Shown here one piece after another: positions 36,001 to 48,750 of a stretch of 64,000 nucleotides of DNA. Under the pieces are notes generated by a model that had not been told where the DNA came from, ran no database searches, and saw nothing but the letters and a program-made list of their open reading frames with translations. The DNA comes from Phoebastria nigripes (Eukaryota > Chordata > Aves > Procellariiformes > Diomedeidae). The stretch's first letter is position 1. Each line of letters begins with the position of its first letter. The DNA lies in NCBI GenBank assembly GCA_035582835.1, contig JAYKAV010002929.1:135474-199473 (forward strand), in the 5' to 3' direction. A program made the position numbers and the translations under genes.

Positions 36001-39000
36001 AAGATTTATTACTGTGGTTTGCTCCAATCTTTTCTTAATAAACTGCGTTAAAAATAACTCAGACAGCTCATTAGTTATAGCACAATACATTTTCCTCTTA
36101 ATTTGGGGGATGGCAAATGTCTTCATTATTCTTAAAGCAACATGTGCTGTGCAATACCTACCATACCATAAAAATCAGTCTAGTCCTCTATGCACCATCT
36201 GCTTAAAGAACAATAATCATCCTGTGAAGTATTTATCTTCTGCATCCTGCCTCACACTGCTTTCTGCCTTCTGACAACCTTCACTGCAATAATGTTTGCT
36301 TAGTCCTGAGATTTATCATTNCTCTCCTCTGAGTATTATTTAGAGTTATTAATAAAATTAAAATAATCTCCTTTGCCATATTTGGGTTCTCTACAATATA
36401 ACTGAAAAGAAACATTTTAGAGAGTTACCTCACTGGAAACTCCATAGCTAAGAAAATTCTTGTGGCATTAGCATCAAATGTTCTATGCAAAGGAATTGTT
36501 TTTCTTCAAGGAATTTTCCAGTAAATTGCTATAAAAATAGCATTTCTCTTGATGTTTCCATTCTATAGTAGCATATTTTTGCCAGCTTTTTTTTTAAGAC
36601 ATTATGTAACATAAAGACTATGTGTCGTCTTTTTTAATTCTCCATTTGTTCAGTGCTTCATACCTAATCAGAGCCAATGATGGCTGTTTCATTTACATAT
36701 TATCCATAAATATGCATTTCTAGGGCTAGTGTTAGACTCACTAAGCAGCACTGGAATTGTTTCCTTTACCACCATGCTGTCTGTTTTCTTTGGAAACTAA
36801 CTCTGCANTGTTCATTACTCACTCTTCTCCCTTACCCAACATTCTGTGGACAGTAAAACAATCTTCAAACACAACATAGGTAAGAAGCAACATATTTTAC
36901 CTACCATACCACCCCAGTTACAAGCCAGCTGGAAATCTAAGATCTTCACTTTCAGAAGAACAGGAATTAAAAGTAATAAAATTTATTTAAAAAAAAAAAA
37001 ATTAAAATCCTTCTCCTCCCCTTTCTAAATCTCTCATGTCAATAAATCCCTACCTTATCTTCTAACTTAGATACAATACAACAGTCCAACTCCATTTCAG
37101 TTCCACCTGCCAAGCACATTTCCATAAATCAACTTAGCCAGTAGTCCCACCTGCCTGGAGCTGTGTGGTTCTGACAGTTGGAAGGAAGCTGCCCCCCTGG
37201 GGGGGTCGGTGAGGGGGCGCATTGGGGAATACATAGTCGATAGCACCGCCTATGGCTTTTACTCCTTCTTCAGTGGCAACTGGAGACAGTCAGTATGAAC
37301 ACCAGTAAGCACAAGATACTAGTGGTACAACACTGTAAGACAGTTTATGAGCAAATTGAACTATCCAGAATTTCATTTTTAAGAAAAAATCACCTATATT
37401 TAGGCCTGTATAATGTTACTAGGATAATGACATTGTAATGAACTCAGATGCCAAGCTTAAAAAAATATGTTTGAGTCTATTAAAGAAAGCTTTTAAAATC
37501 TCTAAATTAAATCTCTGCATGCATATGGGATCTCTAAATCTAAAAGATACGGAACATCCATTGTGATGGGAGACCTGGTACATAGGCTGCCTCATTTTAG
37601 GCCTAAAGTGCTGAAAAGTCTGGACACAATCTCAGGTGAAAGTGAATTACTGTATGCCTTACTCAGTAGGAAAAAAATAGCTCCAAATTTTGTTATCCTG
37701 TAAGTAGGCACAACACCTCAAACTTGGCAGATTTTCACATTTTTAATTTTTAACTTTAATTTTAATTTACTATCAGAACAAAGAATTATGTATTATGTGA
37801 GCTGTCAGAAAGACAGTTATCAAATCACCGAAAAGTATTGTTTGTATAAATTTGGCCACAAATTCAAGCAAATTTATTACTTAATCTTTAAATCCAAAGG
37901 AGAAAATGAAAATGGGGAATATCAATATATCATGATTCAGTTTGTAAACTTCTTTCTTTTATAATATTTAAGGTTTGGACAAGCAATAGCAAATAATGAT
38001 GATGGTCAACCATACTTAACCAGCTGAATCACAGAAAGTAGCTGTAGACATGTGTCCAGCCTGTTAAACTGCAAACTAAAACTAAAAAGATTAGTAGAAA
38101 TCACCTTTAGAGTGGATTAAGCTACTGCATTTTACTTTACATTTGTTATGCATACATACATATGGCTTATCTAATGAGCTGTAGCTTGTTAAACATGGCA
38201 AGGCAGTGGTGTTTCATCTTCTGGACAAACTCTCATGTTAACGTTTACGGTTTCCAAAATTAAAATAGATGCACGAAAACTTAAGAAATTTGCTATATCT
38301 GAGGTAAAAATGAAATTATATATTCTGTCCTATGTCAGTCCTGACTTTGATGGCAGTTATTAGTTTTTTAACAGTCATCTGATTATTAACTAATTTCCCT
38401 AACTGCATATCCCTGGGCAGGGATGTTGCCTCACTTGTGCCTTATTTCAGTCTTGCATGCTTTTAATGTTAATTTCCACTAAAAGCTTGACTAGAGATTT
38501 TATTTTGATTTGTTTCAAATCCATACAGAATAAGGGAACAAGTCTGTCACAGTGAAACTGAAACTGTACTAATCACTACTTTATAACAAGCACTTGAAGA
38601 TCTTGCCTCCATTAGCCAATTGGACAAAATACCTCAACCATATCATTATTCCCCATCCAACTCTTTAACTGATCCCGGAAATGAAGATTTGAGTCCCTTG
38701 GACCCTGTTTTTCCCCCTTCAGGATACAATAATTCCCACTGATTTAAAATGAATTATTCAGTTCCTTCACTTCAGGACAGACAGACAGACCACACTTAGG
38801 CACAATCGCCCATAGGGAGCCCATTGGAAATAATAAAATCATATTCAAATATGTTAATAAATAAGACCCTAAGGAGTTAGCATGAAGCATGTCAGTCAAT
38901 CAGAGCAGTCTGAGGTAACATACTCAAAGATGCTACCAGTAGGCAGAAGATACATATTTTAACTAGGAATTGTGCAAAGAATGACTTTGGGTCCTATTTA

Positions 39001-42000
39001 TATTAATGGTAAATGGTGACATTCCTCATGAAGAAAATGACATTTTTTGTTCTTTCAGGTAGCTAAATCCATTTCACTTGCATGGACTTCTATCCAAAAT
39101 ATCAATGTCTTCATGTTTTTGACAAATGGCATCACAATATCTGTTTTCGTAGCCTTTATATCACTGCCAAAAATTAGCCACATTCTTTCACTTTTTTAAC
39201 TGCCTCTGAGACTGGATATTTGAGGCACATAAAATAAAATGGCAGCCTCATGGAGCAAAATTTCATTTCCCTATTCTTATTCCCTTTACATATGTTACCT
39301 TTTACCAGTACTTCCATTGAAATGGTGGAAGAGCCCTAGCATAAGGCTTTTTACTGTGAGAGATTTTTTTTTTTTAATTAGCCATTAACATGAACTTGAG
39401 CTTTCAGGTATTTCATTGGTACAGCATATAGAGAAAAAACTGTGTTATTGTTTTAAGAATTAAAGGTTTGCCTATTTCCTGCTCACAAGATAGGGGCTCT
39501 AGGGAAACAGAGAATATGGACCTTAGTTTTAAGTTCCATTATGAACTATGTTTCTTGCATCAAGGTGACTGAACTGGTCTCTGATGGCAGATTTTTATGT
39601 CTTACATGCTGGAAGTTACTGTTCTAAAGTATTAGTCTGTTGCTAATTTTTTAGGAGGAATATTTTTAATATAACTTTTCCACATACTACTACCTCAAGA
39701 CAAAGAAAATGAGAATTAAAGGCAGGATCTGAAAACAAAGGAAAGGGCACAAACCAGAAGTGGCCATGGCAATACAAAAGGGAGCAAAACCAAAGTGCTG
39801 ATACAGTTACTTTGCAACTGACTAGAGGGGGAGGGGAAAAAAAAAAAGAGAAAGACCTGTATGGGAGCATTTTCCTCCACATTAACTTGATCTCTGAGAA
39901 TCCCACTAAGAAAAGAAACCCCTGAATACTAAGTAGGAGATTATTTTTTTTAAATCTGTTGAAAGCACTGTTATTGCAGCAAACACTGATGACTAGCTGA
40001 ACTCTCTCCTCAGATAGTCATGACCTTGTTTTTGTCAATATATTTATAATTNGTATTGGAAAATGGGTAAATAATTTTGCAGGGAAATCCTCTTGTTTTT
40101 TGAAAATTATCATCTCCTATCTCCTCCTTGCCCTTTTTACTTACACTCACTTCTAGTTCCCATCTTTATATGTTTTTATAGTTGTACTCTGAAACAAAAA
40201 TGTGAAAAATAGGTGTCTTGATCTGGCAGATCTTACCTGAAATGGAAAGTCCAGAGGCGTAAGGTTTAGCAGGCAGCTTAGCTCAGATGAAGATTTCAAA
40301 AAAATCTGTTCAAATAAACACAAGAAATGAGAGAACAAATTACTTATTATTGTTTGTATTTCATTTGAGCATCTTTGGTAGAACATGTCTCTACTCAAAA
40401 TATTGCACATGTATAATTGATGGAACTTGCCAGAACTAACACAAATATCTTTTGTCACTCTCTAAGAAGAAAGTTTAACTGTGAGACCACTTTACTGTAG
40501 ACATTTTGCCCCAGGCTCATATTATCCTAATTTTAGATAAACACTGCTGCACATAAAGGAATCTGAACAATTTGTTCATACACAAAATGACTTTGTTGAC
40601 TTAGCTAGGAGCTTGTCACCAACATTTAACAAAATAGCACGACTGTTTTTGAAAGCTGACAAAGACCATTTCTTTTCATATGCAAACTGGGTGTTCTTTT
40701 CAGAGTTATCTGAAAGCTGCGCTTTTGCAGAATAAAACATTTTATTTGGCTCATCTTCCTTCAAGCCTTACCAAAATCATTTATATTAGGACAGTAATGG
40801 ATGAGGTGCTCATATTTTACCAGGTATTTTCATGACTTTAAGATAGTCAAGGCTCCAGGAAAAACAATCTAAATATGATTAATGATATAGCAGATTCCTA
40901 TAATAGTGGTAAAGTATGCAGCCATCTAAAAACACACAGGAACAGTTTTGCAATGATGAACTGCCACTTAACCAAGGAGATTAATTCCTTCAGAGCACTA
41001 ACTCTGTGCCACATATGATGCTCAGTGTCACATATGAAACTCCTTTGATTCTAGCTGGGGTTAGTTATTACTCTGGGTACAATCTAGCACCCTGTAAACA
41101 AGCCCATCTCTTTGCAGACATGCCTACGTGGGCACGATGCAAAGATTAATTACTTAACTCAGTCTTTGTACAGTCCTACATGGCTGCCAGATGAAAACTG
41201 GCTTGCATCCTGGTATCTTGAAAAATATGTGAAGTCACTTTGCGATTGTGTGTATTTGACTTTATAGACATATCTCGACTCCTTCTTTGTCAAGTTAAAG
41301 TACCACCTAATAAATAGTTTCAACTTCTGCCACAAGTCTACCACTAGAGAATGCTGAGGAACTCCTTTTATTCAAGCTTCATTCCATTAGATGCAATAAT
41401 GTATTGAAAGGGATTTGAGGCTACCGACTCCCTGAGTTCAAAACCTACTACCTGCTAAGTAGTTTAGAGATTTCACACATGAGAAAATGTCTATTTCTGT
41501 TTTAATGTTGTACTCCACATAATAGGAATAATACTACACACCTTCCAAGAAAGGAGTTCTGGAAATAATTTACATTTTCAAAACACGCTGAGAATACAAA
41601 ATCCCAGGTAAATATGTAAAGAGTAACCAAATAATACTAAAAGGTATGCTATTGCTTTCTGTCCAGTCATCATCTGAGCACATGAGGAGATCCAAACCAT
41701 GAGCTTGAAAACTTTCAATTCAAAAAGCAACATAATTTCTGGAGAATAAATGGAAATGGGTCCATAAGGGCCAAAATGATAACACATACAGCAAGTTATA
41801 GTATGTAAAACCACAGCCACAAATGTTTTCAGTGCCAAAAGGCTGAATTTGGTTTAAATGTACATGAGCAATGTGATTTTCACTACAAGTCACAACCGGT
41901 TTTCCTAGTTCAGACTTTATTCCCCCAGTGGATATTAATGCAGACAAACTCTTTATTTCACATCTACATTTTCTACTCTCACAGAGAGATATCATACCTC

Positions 42001-42577
42001 TGGGTACTTGTGACCTTTCTCACATTATGAAGAGAAAGGAATATTTGGAACATCATATAATGAGAGAAAAAGTAGCATGATATAGATAGCAATGAGAATA
42101 ATTCTTATGTCAAGTGTGAATAATGAGGGGATCTGAAATGAACAATCATTTTAAATCATCTAACATGGGAACTTCCCAACGTGTTCTCAGAGCAGAGTAA
42201 TGGCAGAAAAAAAAAACTCTTAGACCAGCTTATAGCTGAATTACAGATGGGCAGACAGATACCAGGACTACATGAAAGGAGGAGTGTGCAGCCTCCTAAC
42301 TGAAAACTGCAATAAGTCATCAGAACGACTCATACAGCTCACAATGTCCTTCTTGTCAATCTCTTCCCAAAGGCACTTCAGATATAGGCAGGCTGCAACG
42401 TGCAAAAATCTTTCTGCCAGCTTCCTGCTACCTCTCACAGAGGATGGCAGCCCCCATTGCACCACCACACATATCTTGCCATGGGATCAACATCATATAA
42501 TCTTGTGATGGAGAACACCTGCATTATAATCACTCAACAAATGACAGTCCATAGGACTCTATGAAACCTGTCTTAGT
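30053..42577. other. Non-coding stretch, about 12.5 kb
   Basis: No supportable gene. Low-complexity spots: A-rich DNA at about 31980-32020, a short TG run at about 32438-32451, poly-A at about 36987-36999 and GACAGACAGACAGACC at about 38777. A GC-rich island with a G-quadruplex motif lies at 37,140-37,270. The AT-rich segments at 36.50-36.73 kb and 38.13-38.24 kb have the look of conserved non-coding DNA. Single Ns at 35469, 36321, 36808 and 40052. The frames at 32,066-32,330 and 34,840-35,148 are unrecognised and probably random. Confidence 0.55.
37141..37270. other. Small GC-rich island with hairpin and G4 motif
   Basis: This short island stands out in AT-rich DNA. C6-T-G7 at 37192-37205 forms a near-perfect hairpin. 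The G runs at 37199-37205, 37213-37217 and 37224-37227, with loops of 1, 7 and 6 bases, satisfy the usual G3+N1-7 quadruplex pattern on the plus strand. It also contains TCG-GTGAGG at 37206-37214, which resembles a splice donor, but no acceptor or frame supports an exon. Confidence 0.5.
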
Positions 42578-42617
42578 TTAAAAACAAACAAACAAACAAA
42601 CAAACAAACAAAAAAAT
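42578..42617 (+). repeat. (AAAC)n microsatellite
   Basis: About eight units of AAAC/CAAA are followed by A7. The complementary (TTTG)n tract lies 4 kb downstream. Confidence 0.95.
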
Positions 42618-45600
42618 CCCTTCCCTCTTTCTTCAATGTATTATCACTTAACTACTAGCTTCTTAGCATCAGCTCACTACCAGCTCTAATATTTTAAGAT
42701 ATGATTGCTGGTAACATGGTAGAATAAGAAGAAAGCCATGTGCAAACTGTCTACAGGCATCCTACAGATAAAAGGAAACGGGTTCCTGAATGGGTCCCAA
42801 ACATTATTATACTTGTAGGTATTGTAAAGGCAGAGGTTATTGCAGTGGAACTCTTTAACTAGCAAAAAGCCACAAGTTGAGTAACTATTTGCTTGTAATG
42901 CAATACAAATACAATGAAATACATACTACTACCAAAAAGCGTTAGCCCAACTTGCATGGAAAATTCTTTGGGATATCATTACAACCCATGTGTTTGAATT
43001 CAATGACAAATGAACTAGCATCTGAAGTAAACCTCATTGACAGAACCTTAAGACAAGTATTAATTACAGGACATGTCATACTCTCATGGACAGTACAAGC
43101 TGTGCCCAACTAGAGAAGACACTTTGGATTTAAATATTTTTTACTGTTTTTTTGGCTTAGTACCTGGAACCGTTGGACTTAACTGGCAGCTGAAGAACAA
43201 GAAAAAAGAGTTTAGTAACATCACAAGGATCTTTCAGATTCATAAATTGAGAGAGCAGCAAATGATTTAACACAGGTTTTTAGGACTGAAGATATCTTTT
43301 TATATTTACATTACTTCATTAGTTTCCAGAGAAATATGTGAGGAACATCTGGTAGGACCATAAAGGACTGTAATGCTTTCTAAGGAGCGAGGGTTTATGT
43401 GACAAATCACTANATTACTTCCATGAGGCATATAATCAGAAAGCATGGATTAAGCTTCACCGCCACACTGAGTGGAAAATGTCTACAGACCTCAAGGAGA
43501 AGGAGGATCAGCAGGCTTCTGTGAATTAGAAAGACCAGGCAGCATCATTACATTAGCTAACTAAGAGAAAATTTGTCTGGAAAGATGAATGCTAAGAAGA
43601 TTTTGAAGTCATAAAGGGAAGTGCTCTAACTCATGCTAGATTTAAAACTCCAGATTCATCCAATTTGCAGTAGCCCATAATGCCAGACATACATGTCAGC
43701 AGTTGAATAAACTGATGTGGCTGTTAGACACAAACCAGTAACTTACAGAGACTGCAAATTCAATCAGAGAGACACCAAATATTCAGTCATATAACTTGAG
43801 TNTTGACCATTGTGGAGACCCTCAAGATATGCAGTCCCTATTTATTGGGATTATGATTCATATTCATCTTTTGTAGCATTTTTAAATCTAAATATTGGCT
43901 TTTATATCACATTTGGAATGTACAGATATACATAGCCGTTAAAGGGGAACTTTTATTAAAAACTTTACAGTTTTGTCTTTTGAATGAATTGCATTATCCC
44001 ACTACTTATGGCAATGACTGAATTTAAACCCTGAGCTTAATTTGCAGTCAATTGCACAGATATTAAGAGTCATCATGGTAAGGCTGACTGCTCCTACTAT
44101 TTTGAGAACTCAAAATAAGTAACTCCTAAGTCCTCTTTCAGCAATATTTGAAAAGCATTTTCATGTTAAATGAAAACTCAATATCATATCGTGTAGCAAT
44201 ATCATTCATAGGACATAACAATATAATGTCAAATCTTAATAGTAACATACAATATAAACTTTCGGTTAAGTATCCTGAACATCACAAAATCTTTTAAACC
44301 CCTGTTCTCAACTTCTCTGCACTTTAAAAAGCTCTGAGGAATACAGATATTCAAAAACATAATTATCCTAGACAATTATGAAAGTGATGTTAGCACTATG
44401 GAAGTATGACATTTCCATTCACATCTTCCATTTTCTTCTTTCATAGAAGGAAAAACATGTTTCATTTTCACACTGAATGTGCTGTCTACACTATATGCTT
44501 CATTCATTAGTTCGCAGAATAATTTAATTTAGATAATAATTTCAAAGAAAATTCCTCCTCAGGAGGAAATCATCTAGTTTGCAAAAAGTCTATTAGGCAT
44601 CTTATACCAGCTTGCCCATCATTCAATGGCTTTTAAAATGCTGGTGATGTGTGAAATTGTATACAATAGTTCACTAAAAATATCTGTCAACATCAAAAAA
44701 AACCCTCAGATGTACCAGAAGCCAAATTTAGGGATCCAACTGAGTAAAATATTCTTATGTTGAGCTAAAGTGATTGCAAAAGAACAATTTTGCTACCCTT
44801 ATTTACTGCTTTAAACGGTACTAACGGAATTCAGTATTTATTAACTTTCTTTCATTTTTTCCCCATAGAACTTGCTAGCATACATCCTTCTTCCTGCACA
44901 ATCTCTGTCTTTACATTATGGATTCCATACACCGATCTCTGTAGTATGGGTCATATAAGTAAGAAATAAATATATGTGATTCAGGAAAAATTACTGTTTC
45001 CAGCTGTATTATAGCAGTACCCAGGAAATACTCCCCTTACACTGGAGAAAACTCCCTTTATGCTAGACACATGACAAAAAGGTAGCAATACCACTCCCCT
45101 GCTCCACTCCTGCAAATAACCATCACACTTTTGGAAACCCGGAACCAGGGATTGATTAAAAGATAATTGTTAAAGAAACTGAGGACTCAGGCACACAATT
45201 AAGTTGCCACAACTTAACAAGCTGCCATGCACCAAATGAGCACACTAACAGCNTATGTATACCCTTGGTCATCACATTTAAAAGAATTAAATCTTCAGTA
45301 GGATTTAGTGCAGAATGACACAAAGACAAATGGGAAACCTACAGAGTACCACCAGATGACAAGGCAGGCTGCGAAAGTAGAAAGCTGAGATCTTGGAAAA
45401 AACTCTGCAACCCATGGAAAAATAGCAATTCTATAAAGCTGGAATTGCTAAATTAACGTTTCTTTCAATTAATGTGAATCAGTAACTTCATACTGAAAAG
45501 TGCCATACCATAAAGTCAGCTATTAACTCTCCATCATCTTATATCAATCTATAAATATGACAGACACCGACACAGCATACACATGAGCTTCGACACAACT

Positions 45601-46544
45601 TGCTAATACATGCTTGCTTTTAGAAAGGCCATTCATTTATTTACACAGGAGACCACCATTCAGGTTTTACAAATGTAAGAGATGCTTTTCAAATCTGCCT
45701 AATGATTTGTTTACCCTAGAGAGGAAAAATTTTGGCCTCAGTTGTAAACAATACTTTATCAAGTTGCCCAATTATTCTTTGCATTTAGCAGAGAAATGGG
45801 AATTAGTCCAAGTCATAGTTCTAGTCCTCTGTATAAATAATTTATTACACATACCCAAGCTGTCCATCATGGCCTTCAGAAAAAGTAATGATGCACACAC
45901 AACTACATACATATAAAATTCAGAACTAACACAGATTTTTCTATTCACTAGACCTCAAGACAAGTGGAAATTAAATTAGTACCTGAATATATCTAGTCAC
46001 ACAAATATATGGGTGCAAGTATCACCCTGTAAGTTTATAGATGACAAGAATACTATTTTTAAAAATGGTTATGACAGCAAAAAGTAGTTACTTAGGAGAC
46101 CTTAAGAACAGGGAACAAAGCCTCTAGAATAAGAAATCCATTATAAAAGTTATAGTCTTACAAGCACACCTGAGAAANAAAATTCCAGTTCTAGGCCTCA
46201 CTCTTAATGGACAGAGGATTTATAGTAGCATCATAAAGCACATGGTCAGCCACTGCCTTCTGTTAACTATATATACACCAACCTCCCTTACCATGATCTT
46301 TTCAGAGGGTAGTTCTAGACTGCAATACCAAGACAGGAAGAAAAGATTAACAGCTTGTAGTACTATTGTAATTCAGTCTTCTAACAATAGAACCCTGTTT
46401 GTTTTTCCATGATTTATCTGCATCTATTCATAAACAATAGAGTGGAAATATATACATGCTCAATCCTATATACAAAGCACTTGTACTGAGAAACAAATAA
46501 ATTTTGTTAATGTCATGTTTGAACATCAAGCATGGAGCTAGGTT
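42618..46544. other. Non-coding stretch, about 3.9 kb
   Basis: No gene or nameable repeat. There is one 7-bp hairpin TTCCTCC-TCA-GGAGGAA at about 44552-44568. Single Ns at 43413, 43802, 45253 and 46178. The plus-strand frame 45,614-45,916 has a CxxC pair but no zinc-finger spacing and is not accepted as a gene. Confidence 0.55.
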
Positions 46545-46649
46545 GGGGGGTTTGGTTGTGTTTTTTTTTTTTTTTTGGGGGGGGGTTGTTTTGTTTTGTT
46601 TTGTTGGTTGTTTTTTTTGTTTGTTTGTTTGTTTGTTTGTTTGTTTTTT
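46545..46649 (+). repeat. Compound G/T low-complexity tract
   Basis: In order: G6 at 46545-46550, a short GT-rich spacer, T16 at 46561-46576, G9 at 46577-46585, TTTTG-type repeats, T8, then (TTTG)n to about 46646. The tract is read as a compound microsatellite. Its last part is the reverse complement of the (AAAC)n tract at 42578. Confidence 0.9.
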
Positions 46650-47270
46650 AAATCCTAACACAGATACATTTTCAGGAAAGGAAATAAGACTTTGGCAAGA
46701 TATAAATCAAGAATCACCCATCAGTTGTGAGACACACTGAGACTGTGTCACCTCTCTGAAATATCCTTACCAGTACTGAATCTCTGCTGGATTTTAAATC
46801 AAAGTGTTCAAACAACTTTCCCTCAGGAACTTGCAGAGCTGAGGAAACATCTTAGAAAAAATGTTGAAGCAGAGACAGAAGATGACCAAGCCAGCAGAAG
46901 CACTGTGCCAGATGCACAAAGAGAGTGAACACTTAATTTTCAGTGTAGTTCCCAAATCTATAACTTAGTTCTTAAAAAACCCTGCTCAGATACCACTTTT
47001 CCTTGAGGCAGTTAAAGCTCTGAGTACATAAACAGGAAGTGCTGCTTCCCTTTTACTTTGCATAATTCAGACAGTGTTTTCCTTTCACATAGAAGACAGT
47101 AAGGTTCGATACATCTTTTGACTGAGGAAATATGCATCTATCTCATGAAAAGGGCCTTGATCACCAGGCTATAGTCTAGTCTGGAATGAGGTGCTCTCCT
47201 ATGAAAATTGTTTCTCAATGTACAGAATAATTACAGATTAAATAAAGAAAAGACAGAAATACCTCTACAG
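46650..47270. other. Non-coding spacer
   Basis: Unique AT-rich sequence; nothing recognisable. Confidence 0.55.
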
Positions 47271-47332
47271 GCTGGTAGCTAGAGCACTCAATAGGAAATG
47301 GAGAGACCTGAATTTAAATCTCTGCAGTGGGT
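47271..47332 (+). repeat. tRNA-derived ancient SINE remnant
   Basis: The sequence reads GCTGGTAGCTAGAGCACTCA, then GGAAATGGAGAGACCTGAAT, then TTAAATCTCTGC. The order TAG/TTAGAGCACTC (A box), GAGACCTG and TTCAAATCCCTGC (B box) is the head of a tRNA-derived amniote SINE known from memory in reptile and bird genomes (AmnSINE/MIR-like heads). The B box is degraded (TTTAAATCT instead of TTCAAATCC), and no intact cloverleaf can be drawn, so this is not a working tRNA gene. The sequence downstream could not be matched to a SINE body. Confidence 0.5.
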
Positions 47333-48750
47333 AATATTTACTGTACATTCTATCCCAAGAATTCTTTACTGACATACCCATAATAAGCTATTTACTTTAA
47401 CACATGCTTACAGAAATAGTCAGAGATTCATTTTGGAGTGAAACTATGACAATTTAAACAAAAAATGGGATTCAGTCTTACCTAACTATAACCATTAAGC
47501 ATCCACATACCTCCAAAGCAGCCCATCTATTTTACATTTCTCTCTCAGGGTGCAGGCGCATGTTTATCTGCAACAAGCACACAAAGAGTCTAATGACTTG
47601 TTAAACACTGATGGTTAACTTCCAGATTATTAAATCTGGAATCAGCAAGAACCATACTCAGTGAAGAACTGCACAATGTTCAGGTTCTCAAGACTGAGAA
47701 GAACTACGCTTCGGTTTTGAAAATCAGCAATAGTGACTAATTCCTCCCTCATTTCAACTCTAACACTTGGTGAAAAATGACACAGCTTTACATTTAACTT
47801 GTATCCAAAGTAGCCGTGTCGATAAGAGTCTTTTGACCTAAACAGGCTTTGGATAAGAAATGTAATACCAGAAAAAATATACTCATAGGTCAACCTCAAC
47901 TACTTGACCAGCTTCTTATGTAATTATTTTATGGTTAAAATGCTGAGATCTGGTGCTTACATAATGTTAATGAGCCAGAATATATAATGTATAATGAGTC
48001 AGAAAAACAAATGCAATGTGCATAATTTGTCATTCTCAAATGTTTAGGACTCAGTGCTCCATTCAGAAATCTCTCCAATGTTTTAAAGTTTATCAAATTA
48101 AGTATAATGAAACAAATGGAAACCTTTTATGTCCTATTAAACATAATTATCAGGAAATGTTAAAATTAAGTATGGTAATTACTTGAAATTTTGTGATTGT
48201 TTATTTGCCTATTTCAAATTACTTTCAAGGAAATATTAGTGCAAGTGAAAGACAGATTGTGTCCTGGAGATGCAGCTCAATTTAAATGTCAGTGTCTTCA
48301 TTCAAGCTACCGAAAAGCACAAAGACATACTGTTTTCATGACAAAGCGATAGGCATTTTTTCTTCTAACTAGCATTTGAAACAATACCCTGAAAAAGATA
48401 TTAAAAACTGTATTTGAAATCTTGAAAAGAACTTAAGAGAGTTGTATATGTAGCTTCTGAAGAGATTTACATTGGACGCTTCACTCTTTTTCAAGTCCCT
48501 TGAATATTTGAGCCTATCTCTAAAACAGTTCTATCACTAGAGCCACAGGCAGAGATCTTTTTAAGCCATAAAGCACTTGCATTCTAAAAAAGAGATGATT
48601 GGGTGTTATTTCCCAGATCTGTGTACAATCACAGTAGAAGTTAGAATATGATTTCCACCATATTGGCTGACAATATTTGATATTTCTAGTGCTAAAATAG
48701 TTTAATATATTACTACAAATAGACAGTTTTCAAAGCACTAATAAAGCACC
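47333..48750. other. Non-coding stretch
   Basis: AT-rich unique sequence with no gene. The interval at about 48.05-48.26 kb is a plain AT-rich block that could be conserved, but nothing in the sequence itself proves this. Confidence 0.55.

Noticed and set aside
41421..41460. GAGTTCAAAACCT as a tRNA B box
   Set aside because: No A box at suitable distance and no stem pairing.
45614..45916. Plus-strand 100-codon frame with CKRC, looked like a zinc finger
   Set aside because: Only one CxxC pair, no matching His pair and no repeated finger spacing.
47271..47332. Functional tRNA gene
   Set aside because: B box degraded, no complete cloverleaf, and the context fits an old SINE head.
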